This document shows, one piece after another, positions 24,321 through 31,474 of a stretch of DNA of 34,964 nt. The stretch comes from Acidobacteriota bacterium (GTDB taxonomy: Bacteria > Acidobacteriota > Terriglobia > Bryobacterales > Bryobacteraceae), in the NCBI GenBank assembly GCA_003223115.1, contig QHXW01000284.1, positions 25,429 through 60,392 on the forward strand, in the 5' to 3' direction. The translations under genes were made by a program, and so were the position numbers. Positions within the stretch are counted from its first letter, which is position 1, and each line of letters starts with the position of its first letter. The notes beneath the pieces are model-generated. The model was given only the letters and a program-made list of their open reading frames with translations. It had not been told where the DNA came from and made no database searches.

Positions 24321-24722
24321 TCAAATATCAGTCGTACAGTACTTGCATTTCGTGGCGTCGATTGCGATGGTTTCTGTACACCGCGGGCACTTCTTCGAGG
24401 GCGGGGCGGGAGCCTGCTTGATCAGTGCTTTAGTGATCAGGAACACGATCAAGGCGATAATGATTAAGTCCATCAGGTTGCCGAAGAAATTACCGTAGTT
24501 GATGGCGTTCACAACTTCCTTTCCGTCCGCGCCCACGCCTGAGCTGAGGATGATCCTGGCGCTCCGCCACTCCCCGTTTGGCAGAATGAGGCTGATCAGC
24601 GGCATGATGATGTCGGCAACTATAGAGGACACCACTTTCTGCGTTGCGGCTCCCATGACAAATGCGATAGCCAAGGCCAGGACGGCATTCTTCATCAGGA
24701 ACTCTTTGAAATCTTTGATCAT
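24321..24722 (-). CDS. mscL: MscL channel with C-terminal zinc ribbon
   Basis: Large-conductance mechanosensitive channel of 133 residues, opening under membrane tension to release solutes. It starts MIKDFKEFLMKNAVLALAIAFVMG, the amphipathic N-helix and first span, and has the second span at about 75-98 (FFGNLMDLIIIALIVFLITKAL). Instead of ending in the usual cytoplasmic helix, it carries CPRCTETIAIDATKCKYC, a rubredoxin-like zinc ribbon with two CxxC knuckles. MscL proteins with this ribbon are known in several phyla, so it is not a chance fusion. The longer frame to 24866 is not used: the family N-terminus fits the ATG at 24722. Confidence 0.93.
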   Translation of the reverse strand: MIKDFKEFLMKNAVLALAIAFVMGAATQKVVSSIVADIIMPLISLILPNGEWRSARIILSSGVGADGKEVVNAINYGNFFGNLMDLIIIALIVFLITKALIKQAPAPPSKKCPRCTETIAIDATKCKYCTTDI

Positions 24723-24882
24723 GGCACCCCGCATGAGCGGCAGTGGCATAGTACTACACTGCGCGCGCCCGGTCGAGCGCGGCCGGTGATTCGCGGTGAT
24801 TCGCCGGACGCCCCGGAAATCCGAACAATTCCCGCTGTCGTGCTTTTGACGCCCCTCGATTGCCACTGATCACCTTGGTTAG

Positions 24883-24948
24883 TACCCCGCCACTCGCTTT
24901 ATCCATATTGTCGGACCACTGCCGAGACTCGTAAAGTTAATGGCGGGG
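24883..24948. repeat. Long-range inverted repeat, 8-base GC arms
   Basis: CCCCGCCA (24885-24892) pairs perfectly with TGGCGGGG (24941-24948) across 48 bases. A small inner hairpin TCGG/CCGA (24911-24925) sits in the loop. The arrangement could be a structured RNA or degenerate mobile remnant. Confidence 0.45.
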
Positions 24949-25058
24949 TTAGTGTAGGCGTGATTTCACTGCCCAGCTGTTTCATTCTGTGGGAACGCGC
25001 ACGGTCCAGGACGGAATGGCTGAACATCCCGGTGGCCAACTGAACAGTGTGCCGGGCT

Positions 25059-25086
25059 AACCAAAGCTAACGTTGACGCTTTGGTT
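25059..25086. promoter_or_regulatory. Nine-base perfect inverted repeat before FkbM gene
   Basis: AACCAAAGC (25059-25067) and GCTTTGGTT (25078-25086) form a perfect nine-base stem with the 10-base loop TAACGTTGAC, ending 33 bases before the FkbM ATG. It may be an operator or a hairpin in the 5' leader. No T-run follows, so it is not a standard terminator. Confidence 0.5.
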
Positions 25087-25119
25087 CGACGCTCAGGAGA
25101 ATCAAGAAAGTTCAGGTGT

Positions 25120-26031
25120 ATGTACGTGAACCGCATGATCAAATTGACGGTGCTTACTATTGTGGCGGCCGATCTTCTTTTCCTGGTCGTGGTGAAGACG
25201 CCGGTGAGGCTCTACGCGCTGTCTGCCGCAGGGCGCAGCGGATGCCCGCTTGGACCGACACTCGAAAGTTTCGAGAATGCCAAACGAATGCTGGCGCTCA
25301 GGCAGCACTTCAGGGCGTCGATCCACCTGGTCGAACGTGATCCGGCGGGTATCGAGCTTTGGGAAACGCCTGGCGGCCGCATCTGGATGCCGGCAAACGA
25401 TCAAGTTCTTCCCTTTTTGCTTTCCGAGCAGGAGCAGCATATCTACGGATTGGGAGAACGCGGCGTACATGCGGGCGACGTGGTGCTGGATTGCGGCGCC
25501 AACGTGGGCACGTTCACACGGACTGCTTTGGCCAGCGGCGCTTCACTTGTCGTGGCGATCGAGCCGGCTCCGCGAACGCTCGAGTGTCTGCGCCGGAATC
25601 TGGCCCGGGAGATTGCTCAGGGCCGCGTGATCGTTTATCCCAAAGGAGTGTGGGACCGGGATGATTTTCTCGAACTCACGTTAAATGAAGGTAACGCGGG
25701 CTCGAACAGCGTGGTATTCGATCGCGAAATTTCGTCCAAAGTTCGAGTGCCGCTTACAATGATCGATAAGGTTGTCCAGGAACTAGCGCTGCGGCGCGTG
25801 GATTTCATCAAAATGGATATCGAGGGAGCAGAGAAGCAGGCGCTTGCTGGAGCGCGCGAAACGCTCCGCCGGTTCCGTCCCCGCATGGCGATTTCCTCCG
25901 AGCACCTACTCGATGATGTGCAGAAAATTCCGGCCGTCGTCAGCCAGATTCGCCCGGATTACCAGCTTGGATTCAGCGCCTGCGAGGATCAAGGGAGCAA
26001 GGTGCGTCCGCTGGTTCTGCAGTTCTATTGA
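25120..26031 (+). CDS. FkbM-family methyltransferase
   Basis: A 303-residue SAM-dependent methyltransferase. An N-terminal hydrophobic segment (about residues 6-24, IKLTVLTIVAADLLFLVVV) should anchor it in the membrane. SAM motif I is VVLDCGANVGTFT and the acidic end of strand 2 is VVAIEPAPRTLECLRRNL. The FkbM signature RVDFIKMDIEGAEKQAL follows. Members O-methylate sugars or polyketides; the acceptor is unknown. The ATG at 25120 has AGGT just before it. The frame is open to 25081, but that stretch lies in the inverted repeat region. It is convergent with the aminotransferase gene and ends one base before it. No sugar biosynthesis genes are nearby. Confidence 0.85.
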   Translation: MYVNRMIKLTVLTIVAADLLFLVVVKTPVRLYALSAAGRSGCPLGPTLESFENAKRMLALRQHFRASIHLVERDPAGIELWETPGGRIWMPANDQVLPFLLSEQEQHIYGLGERGVHAGDVVLDCGANVGTFTRTALASGASLVVAIEPAPRTLECLRRNLAREIAQGRVIVYPKGVWDRDDFLELTLNEGNAGSNSVVFDREISSKVRVPLTMIDKVVQELALRRVDFIKMDIEGAEKQALAGARETLRRFRPRMAISSEHLLDDVQKIPAVVSQIRPDYQLGFSACEDQGSKVRPLVLQFY

Positions 26032-26032
26032 G

Positions 26033-27232
26033 TTATTCAGCGCGCAGGAATGCGCCTAGCCGATCCATGGCCGGCTCGAGAATTGAACGGTCCGCGGCGT
26101 AGCAAATGCGTACCGAGCCTTCGCCGCCCGCTCCGAAAGCCACTCCAGGAGCCAGGCCGACTTTGGTTTGAGTGAGCAAGCGGCGGCAGAAATCGAACGA
26201 ATCCGTCAGCCCCTCGATTTTCGGAAACAAATAAAAGGCGCCGTCCGGTTCGGGTATGGTCACCCGAGGCATCGCGCGTAGCGCACCAAGGCAGAAATCG
26301 CGATTTTCCTTGAGCCGCTCGAGCATCCGGGCCAGTTCCTGTTCACCGCATTCGAGCGCCGTCTCCGCGGCCTTCTGGGCGAAGCTCGAGGCGTGGGAAA
26401 TAATGAACTCGTTCAGCTGCGCGGTTTTGAATGCCAGGTCGCGGCGGGCAATCAGATAACCCACGCGCCATCCGGTCATGCAGTAACTCTTCGAAAAGGA
26501 ATGCACCACAGCCACCGCATTGTCGCGCGTTGCCTTGCGCAAGATGGAGGGCACAGGTTCGCCCAGCCGCCGTCCGGCGTAATAAAGCCGGTCGTAGACT
26601 TCATCCGCCAGTAACCAGAGATTGTGCCGTCGCGCGAAATCGAGCAGTTGTTGCTGATCTTGTTCGCTCGCCACCCAGCCCAGCGGATTCGAGGGAGAGG
26701 TGTACAGCAGCAGACGAGTTCGCGGCGTGATCGCGGCCTCGAGCGCGTCGAAGTCGATGCCGTAGTGGTCGCCACGAAGCGGCTGAGCCATCTGCCGCGC
26801 TCTGGCGTTCGACATCGCCACGATCGAAGAGCCGTTGGGCCAGGCGGGAGTCAGCACCAGAGCTTCGTCGCCGGGATCGAGCATGGAACGCAACGCGACA
26901 TTCAGAGCTTGCACACCCGATGCCGTGATGACGATCTCGGTCTCTGGGTCCAGGTCCACCGCTTGCAGCTTCGTGTAATACGCCGCGATTGCTCTGCGCA
27001 GCGATGGCAGTCCCGCGTTTTCGGTGTAGAAGGTGTAGCCGTCGGACAAGGCGCGCATCGCTGCCTGCTTGATGTACTCGGGTGTCGGCAGGTTGGATTC
27101 TCCGAAGTAAAGCCGCAACACACCGTCCATGGACATGGCGACTTCGGCCAGCTCGCGAATCCGCGAGTGCGGCACCTTTTGGACCGAGGCTGCAAGTTCA
27201 GGCACGGCTCGAAAATCTCTTTTGTGTATCAT
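26033..27232 (-). CDS. Class I/II pyridoxal-phosphate aminotransferase
   Basis: A 399-residue fold-type I aminotransferase related to aspartate aminotransferases. Visible motifs are FGESNLPTPEYI near the N-terminus, YTENAGLPSLRRAIAAYY, the SPSNPLGWVA cofactor loop, LLADEVYDRLYY, and the PLP lysine in SFSKSYCMTGWRVGY. The carboxylate-binding arginine is in EGSVRICYA. The substrate cannot be read from the motifs; aspartate, aromatic or alanine substrates are all possible. The ATG at 27232 (MIHKRDFRAV) is used. The frame is open to 27448, but that extension is Arg-rich, runs through the repeat cluster and has no similarity. Divergent from the ThDP enzyme. Confidence 0.88.
   Translation of the reverse strand: MIHKRDFRAVPELAASVQKVPHSRIRELAEVAMSMDGVLRLYFGESNLPTPEYIKQAAMRALSDGYTFYTENAGLPSLRRAIAAYYTKLQAVDLDPETEIVITASGVQALNVALRSMLDPGDEALVLTPAWPNGSSIVAMSNARARQMAQPLRGDHYGIDFDALEAAITPRTRLLLYTSPSNPLGWVASEQDQQQLLDFARRHNLWLLADEVYDRLYYAGRRLGEPVPSILRKATRDNAVAVVHSFSKSYCMTGWRVGYLIARRDLAFKTAQLNEFIISHASSFAQKAAETALECGEQELARMLERLKENRDFCLGALRAMPRVTIPEPDGAFYLFPKIEGLTDSFDFCRRLLTQTKVGLAPGVAFGAGGEGSVRICYAADRSILEPAMDRLGAFLRAE
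26042..26055 (+). repeat. GCGCA-GGAA-TGCGC hairpin at convergent gene ends
   Basis: GCGCAGGAATGCGC is a perfect hairpin with five-base arms and a GGAA loop, the same loop as in the 8.9 kb and 31.4 kb repeats. It lies within the last codons of the aminotransferase gene, just beyond the convergent FkbM stop, so it may act as a bidirectional transcription end. Membership in the repeat family is uncertain because it is coding sequence. Confidence 0.4.
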
Positions 27233-27268
27233 CGCACGAACTTCTGGTGGCACGGTTCGCACGTGGGA

Positions 27269-27406
27269 CCCGGCGCTACAGCGGGTCGACGTCCGTCTTC
27301 TAGTGGCGCCGGCGTCGAGCCCGTGTTGTATCCGGGTCGAAGTCGAACATCCGCGACCCTCCCGGAACCCGTGCCTCATCCGGGCCGCGCCCGCATTGTA
27401 TCCGGG
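27269..27406. repeat. Cluster of 17-base CCCG-N8-CCGGG units
   Basis: Three 17-base units with the same frame CCCG...ATCCGGG occur at 27320-27336, 27368-27384 and 27390-27406. A weaker inverted copy is at 27269-27285. Each is an imperfect palindrome. They fill the divergent promoter region between the aminotransferase and the ThDP enzyme. They may be operators or a short interspersed repeat. Confidence 0.5.
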
Positions 27407-27450
27407 CTTCCGCCGGTCGACCTCTGTCCCGAGGTATGATGCTCGCAATC

Positions 27451-27457
27451 AGGAGGT
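27451..27457 (+). promoter_or_regulatory. Strong ribosome-binding site for ThDP enzyme
   Basis: AGGAGGT at 27451-27457 is a full anti-Shine-Dalgarno match four bases before ATG 27462, fixing that start. A TATGAT at 27435-27440 resembles a -10 box but lies too close to be certain, and no matching -35 is clear. Confidence 0.8.
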
Positions 27458-27461
27458 GAAC

Positions 27462-29378
27462 ATGCGCGAACTGATACGCGGGTATCTCGATCGGGAACTC
27501 GACCGGCGGGGATTCTTCCAGCGGATGGCGGCGATGGGCTTCACTTTTGCAGCAGCGCAGGCCGTGCTGGCGCCCCTCGAGGCCTCCGAAAGCGCTTCCG
27601 TCCACCCCGATGCGTCGGGGGCGTCCACGGTTGAAGGCACGGGCGGGGAACTGGTGGTGGCGCAGGCCAAGGCCGCGGGCGCCGAGTACCTGTTCACTAA
27701 TCCCGGTTCCTTCGAAGTGGGCTTCTACGACGCCTTCACCGATACGCCCGGTATGCAGTTGATCATGGGTCTACACGAGGGCATTGTGGTCTCGATGGCC
27801 GACGGTTACCATCGCGTGAGCGGCAAACCGGCGTTCGTCAATGTTCACGTGGTGGCGGGCACCGCCCAGATGGCGGGTCAACTCTACAACGCCAGCCGCG
27901 ACGGCTCGGCGCTGGTGATCACGGCGGGTCTGCTCGACAACGAACTCTGGTCCGATGACATCGGCCTGGGCCCACGGCCCGGCTTCAATCAGAAGGAAAT
28001 CGTCCGGCAATTTACGAAAATTTCGTGGGAGGGCCGGCACGCCGAGAGCCTTCCCGTGCTGCTTCGTCGCGCCTTCAAAGTTGCTGCAACCGAGCCTGGC
28101 GGTCCGGTGTATCTGGCCATGGCGCAATATGCTCTCGAAACCAAAGGCATCAAGGCGCAGATCCTGCCAGCGAACCGGTTCATGCTACGCGGCCGTGTAC
28201 GTCCTTCGGCGTCAGCGGTGGAGGATGCCGCGCGCATGCTGGTGGAATCCAAGCATCCGCTGCTTGTAGTGGGTGACGAAATCTGGAAATCCGGCGCCCA
28301 GGCCGACGTGCTCGCGTTTTCTGAAAAGCTGGGATTTCCTGTGGCCGGGGGCGTGCAGGGCTTCCGGAATTTCCCGGTGCATCATCCGCACTATCTAGGC
28401 GGCTTCAGCATGGATTCGGACTACGTGAAACGCGGCGTGGACCTGATTCTGGCAGTAGGTGCGAAAGATTTCGGCGGGCGCGTGTTACCGAAGGGTCCGG
28501 AAACGCCGCCTGAAGCGCGCATTATGCGCATCGGCATCGATACCGCGGCGATGAGCCGCACCAGCGCCACGGACCTCGCCCTGGTGGGTGATGTCAAAGA
28601 GGCGCTGACGGATCTACACGCTGCCGTCGAGAGCTTGCTGACGAAACAGCGAATCAGCTCCACTGCGGCTGCGCGATCTCAAGATATCCGAGCGTTCACT
28701 AGCGCTGAGCGTGCCAAAACAGAAGCCGAAGCCCGCAAGAATTTCGGGCGCAAGCCCATCCATCCTGACGAGCTTGGCGCCGTAATGGCGCGTGTCATCC
28801 ACAGCGATGCCATTGTGGTGAGCGAAAACCTGACAGGCAAGTACGATGCTTTCCCGTTCGGTTTCCGTGAAAACGAGCCGATGTGGCTGGGCAACACGGG
28901 GAACGGCCTCGGTTGGGGCATCGGCGCGGCCACGGGCGCGAAACTGGCGGCACCGGACCGGCAGGTGATCTGCTCCATCGGCGACGGCTCGGTCATGTAC
29001 AGCGCGGCCGGATTTTGGACGCAGGTGCGCTACGGCGTACCGGTGCTCACGGTAGTGTGGAACAACCACAACTATCAGACCGTGCGGTTCGCCTACGACA
29101 ACTACAAAGGCAAGATGCACGGCAGCGGCCATTACGCGGGCATGTATCTGGGCGATCCCAATATTGATTTCGTGAAACTTGCCGAGAGTCAAAGCGTCAA
29201 GGGCGAGCGCGTGGAAGCTGGTAGCGAACTGGAGCCCGCTCTCAAACGCGGAATCGCCGCCACGCGCGAGGGCAAGCCGTATCTTGTGGAAGTGGTGATC
29301 TCGCGCTACGGCGGAGGAGCGGAGTCCACGTGGTACGAGAAATTCGATTTGGCGTCGAGGCGCAAACGGCGAGTGTAA
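27462..29378 (+). CDS. ThDP-dependent enzyme with Tat-type signal
   Basis: A 638-residue thiamine-diphosphate enzyme of the acetolactate synthase/benzoylformate decarboxylase superfamily. It has the three usual domains: Pyr (about 55-215, with the activating Glu in GLHEGIVVSMADGY), a central domain (about 240-390) and the PP domain (about 440-610). The PP domain has the ThDP motif GDGSVMYSAAGFW ... VVWNNHNY. The N-terminus MRELIRGYLDRELDRRGFFQ is followed by a weak hydrophobic stretch (AAMGFTFAAAQAVLAP), which looks like a twin-arginine signal with Arg15-Arg16. Export of a folded cofactor enzyme by Tat would be consistent. Substrate unknown. A strong ribosome-binding site defines the start. 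Overlaps no other gene. Confidence 0.85.
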   Translation: MRELIRGYLDRELDRRGFFQRMAAMGFTFAAAQAVLAPLEASESASVHPDASGASTVEGTGGELVVAQAKAAGAEYLFTNPGSFEVGFYDAFTDTPGMQLIMGLHEGIVVSMADGYHRVSGKPAFVNVHVVAGTAQMAGQLYNASRDGSALVITAGLLDNELWSDDIGLGPRPGFNQKEIVRQFTKISWEGRHAESLPVLLRRAFKVAATEPGGPVYLAMAQYALETKGIKAQILPANRFMLRGRVRPSASAVEDAARMLVESKHPLLVVGDEIWKSGAQADVLAFSEKLGFPVAGGVQGFRNFPVHHPHYLGGFSMDSDYVKRGVDLILAVGAKDFGGRVLPKGPETPPEARIMRIGIDTAAMSRTSATDLALVGDVKEALTDLHAAVESLLTKQRISSTAAARSQDIRAFTSAERAKTEAEARKNFGRKPIHPDELGAVMARVIHSDAIVVSENLTGKYDAFPFGFRENEPMWLGNTGNGLGWGIGAATGAKLAAPDRQVICSIGDGSVMYSAAGFWTQVRYGVPVLTVVWNNHNYQTVRFAYDNYKGKMHGSGHYAGMYLGDPNIDFVKLAESQSVKGERVEAGSELEPALKRGIAATREGKPYLVEVVISRYGGGAESTWYEKFDLASRRKRRV

Positions 29379-29381
29379 GGA

Positions 29382-30019
29382 ATGTTTGAGCGATTCAACG
29401 GAAGACGCACGCCAGGCAATTTTCTGGGCTTCTTTACATCAAGCATACGAGGCCAGAAGTTCGTCCATCGAAACGGACCATCTGTTAGCCGGCTTGCTCG
29501 GAGCAGATCCGCAACTGGCGCAACGCTTTCCACAATTGATCGCGTTCGTCCCGGCCTCCATTGCCGGCGTCTGGCCACCAACCCCCGAACCCGTGCCTCG
29601 GAGAGACCTGCCCTTGAGCCATGAATCGAAGCATGTGCTGTGGCCTATGCCGCCGAAGAAGGCGAGCGTCGGGGGCACCGGCACATCGGCACGGAGCACG
29701 TCTTGCTCGGACTTGCGCGAGCCAGACTCTCGTGCGGCTCGGGTACTCCGAGAGGCCGGCCTCGAACTCACTGCTCTCCGAGCGCAGATCGCGAAGCTCA
29801 CGTCCAATGTTTCCGAGGAGGCCAAAGTAGGGGAACAAGACCTGCATCGTAAAGCTGGCCGCCGAAGAGGCCAGCAACTTGAGAGACTCTCATATCCGCG
29901 ACGGTCACTTGCTGCTGGGCCTTGTCCTGGTCGAAGGCTCTCTCGCTGCCGAGATGCTTATCAAGCGCGGAGTGACGGCCGAGCGGGTGAGAGCTTTTCT
30001 CGCGGGTGAACCGGCCTGA
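29382..30019 (+). pseudogene. Frame-shifted ClpC-N-like (double Clp N repeat) gene
   Basis: The translation resembles a stand-alone double Clp N-domain protein but changes frame four times. MFERF (frame of 29382) continues as TEDARQAIFWASLHQAYEA one base later; an extra base is at about 29397. After SHESKHVL a two-base excess at about 29641 leads to AYAAEEGERRGHRHIGTEHV. An extra base at about 29724 leads to DSRAARVLREAGLELTALRA. A last shift between about 29820 and 29850 leads to KLAAEEASNLRDSHIRDGHL, ending EPA at TGA 30017. All pieces keep order and family pattern, so this is one gene with four small indels, either recent decay or sequencing/assembly error. It lies just after the ThDP gene. 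Confidence 0.75.
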
Positions 30020-30042
30020 AGTCGACTGCCCACGCACCGTCT

Positions 30043-31404
30043 TTATTTCAACGATGCTTTTACCTTGCCCGCGAGTTCTTCAGCCTTCGCCAGCACGTGT
30101 TTTGCATCCAGTGTGAGAGGCTGCGCGTCGCGCACCACCAGGCGGCCGTTCACCATCACGTCGCGAACGTCCGACCCTTTCAAGGCGTACACCATCTGCG
30201 AGTAAACGTCGTAGAGGGGCACGGCGTGTGGACGGTCGAGTCGAACGGTGATCACGTCGGCGCGTTTGCCCGGCTCCAGTGACCCCATTTCCCGTTCGAG
30301 TCCCAGAGCTCGTGCGCCTCCCATGGTGGCCATTTCTAGCGCCTGACGCGCGGGCACTGCCTCGGGATCATTCGTGATGACCTTTTGCAGTTTCGAGGCC
30401 AGATCCATTTCCTCGAACATGTCCAGATCGTTGTTGCTGCTGGCGGCGCCATCGGTGCCAAGTCCGACGTCGAGGCCAAGCGTCAACATCTTCACTATCG
30501 GGGCAGAGCCACTCGCGAGCTTCATGTTGCTTGAGGGGCAATGAGCGATACCCACGCCGCGCGAGCGCAGAATTTTCAAGTCGGCGTCGCTGGTCCACAC
30601 CGCGTGCGCGGCGAGCGTGCGGCCCGTGAATATGCCCAAAGCATCCAATGCGGCGACGGGAGTCTTCGCCCGCTTGGCGGATGTTTCATCGTTTTCGCGC
30701 TTGGTTTCTGAAACGTGCATCAGCAGCGGCACCGCGTATTGGTTAGCAAGTTCCCGCGCGCGATGAAGCGTCTCGTCGGAATTGGTGTAGATGGCGTGCG
30801 GCGCGACGGCGGGCGTGATCAGCGCGTCACCGTGAAAGCGCTTCAAGAATTGCTCCGTGAAGCGAAGTGCATCCGCCGGCGTTTTGGCGTCTGGCGAGGG
30901 GAAGCCGATAATCGTCTCGCCCAGCACACCGCGCATGCCGCATTCTTTGGCGGTCTCCGCGATCACATCCTCGAAATAGTACATGTCGGTAAACGTTGTG
31001 GTCCCCGAGAGCAGCATTTCGAGGCAAGCCAGCCGTGTTCCCCAGCGGACGAATTCCGGCGTGACATTGCGCGCCTCGGCGGGAAAAATATACTTCTCGA
31101 GCCAGTCCTGCAGCTTGAGATCGTCGGCGATGCCTCGCAGCAGCACCATCGGTGCGTGCGTGTGCGTGTTAATGAGGCCCGGTGTCATGAGCGCGTCCGG
31201 GCGATCCAGGCGCTGAATGGACTTATACCGGCCGTCGATTTCACTTTTCAGCCCCACCGCGAGGATGCGCTCGCCGCCTATGGCCAGAGCGCCGTTCTCG
31301 ATCACGCGATGTTGCGGGTCCATGGTCACGACGTAACGCGCCGACCAGATCCAGTCGACGGGCTCCTGAGCCTGGAGCCGAAGCGCAAAGAGAAGGATCC
31401 ACAT
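30043..31404 (-). CDS. ATZ/TRZ-family amidohydrolase (MTA/SAH or related deaminase)
   Basis: A metal-dependent deaminase of about 450 residues. Metal ligands are in NTHTHAPMVLLRG (HxH), in APHAIYT and MHVSETK (His and Glu), and the catalytic Asp in GLGTDGAASSNNDLDMFEEM. This pattern is that of the 5-methylthioadenosine/S-adenosylhomocysteine and guanine-type deaminases. The N-terminus from ATG 31404 is MWILLFALRLQAQEP, resembling a short signal peptide, which is unusual for this family. The frame is open to 31515, and an in-frame TTG at 31431 would add TRHSCLA and a basic n-region. The start is therefore uncertain, and the GGAA repeat doublet lies right on it. Last gene of the nucleoside salvage run. 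Confidence 0.88.
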   Translation of the reverse strand: MWILLFALRLQAQEPVDWIWSARYVVTMDPQHRVIENGALAIGGERILAVGLKSEIDGRYKSIQRLDRPDALMTPGLINTHTHAPMVLLRGIADDLKLQDWLEKYIFPAEARNVTPEFVRWGTRLACLEMLLSGTTTFTDMYYFEDVIAETAKECGMRGVLGETIIGFPSPDAKTPADALRFTEQFLKRFHGDALITPAVAPHAIYTNSDETLHRARELANQYAVPLLMHVSETKRENDETSAKRAKTPVAALDALGIFTGRTLAAHAVWTSDADLKILRSRGVGIAHCPSSNMKLASGSAPIVKMLTLGLDVGLGTDGAASSNNDLDMFEEMDLASKLQKVITNDPEAVPARQALEMATMGGARALGLEREMGSLEPGKRADVITVRLDRPHAVPLYDVYSQMVYALKGSDVRDVMVNGRLVVRDAQPLTLDAKHVLAKAEELAGKVKASLK

Positions 31405-31408
31405 CGCC

Positions 31409-31463
31409 AGACAGGAATGTCTAGTCCACAAGAGCGTTCCGTGGAATAGGCATTCCTGCCTGT
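31409..31463. repeat. REPIN-like inverted pair of GGAA-loop palindromes
   Basis: AGACAGGAATGTCT (31409-31422) and, in the opposite orientation, AGGCATTCCTGCCT (31448-31461) each form a five-base stem around GGAA or its complement. Their 21-base arms match at 18 of 21 positions when inverted, so the whole 55 bases could form one long hairpin. The right copy, 31441-31463, matches 8939-8961 with one mismatch. It separates cdd from the amidohydrolase gene. Confidence 0.75.
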
Positions 31464-31474
31464 GAGTGCGGGGT

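Larger units (their letters stand above)
24723..25119. promoter_or_regulatory. Divergent mscL/FkbM intergenic region with inverted repeats
   Basis: About 400 bases between divergent genes hold two clear inverted repeats, listed separately. No RNA gene family was recognised and no open frame with family similarity was seen. GGTTAGT is repeated directly at the two ends of the first structure. Confidence 0.5.

Noticed and set aside
27233-27461. Extensions of both divergent genes through the repeat cluster
   Set aside because: Arg/Ser/Pro-rich translations with no family match; the AGGAGGT before 27462 and the family N-terminus at 27232 give better starts.
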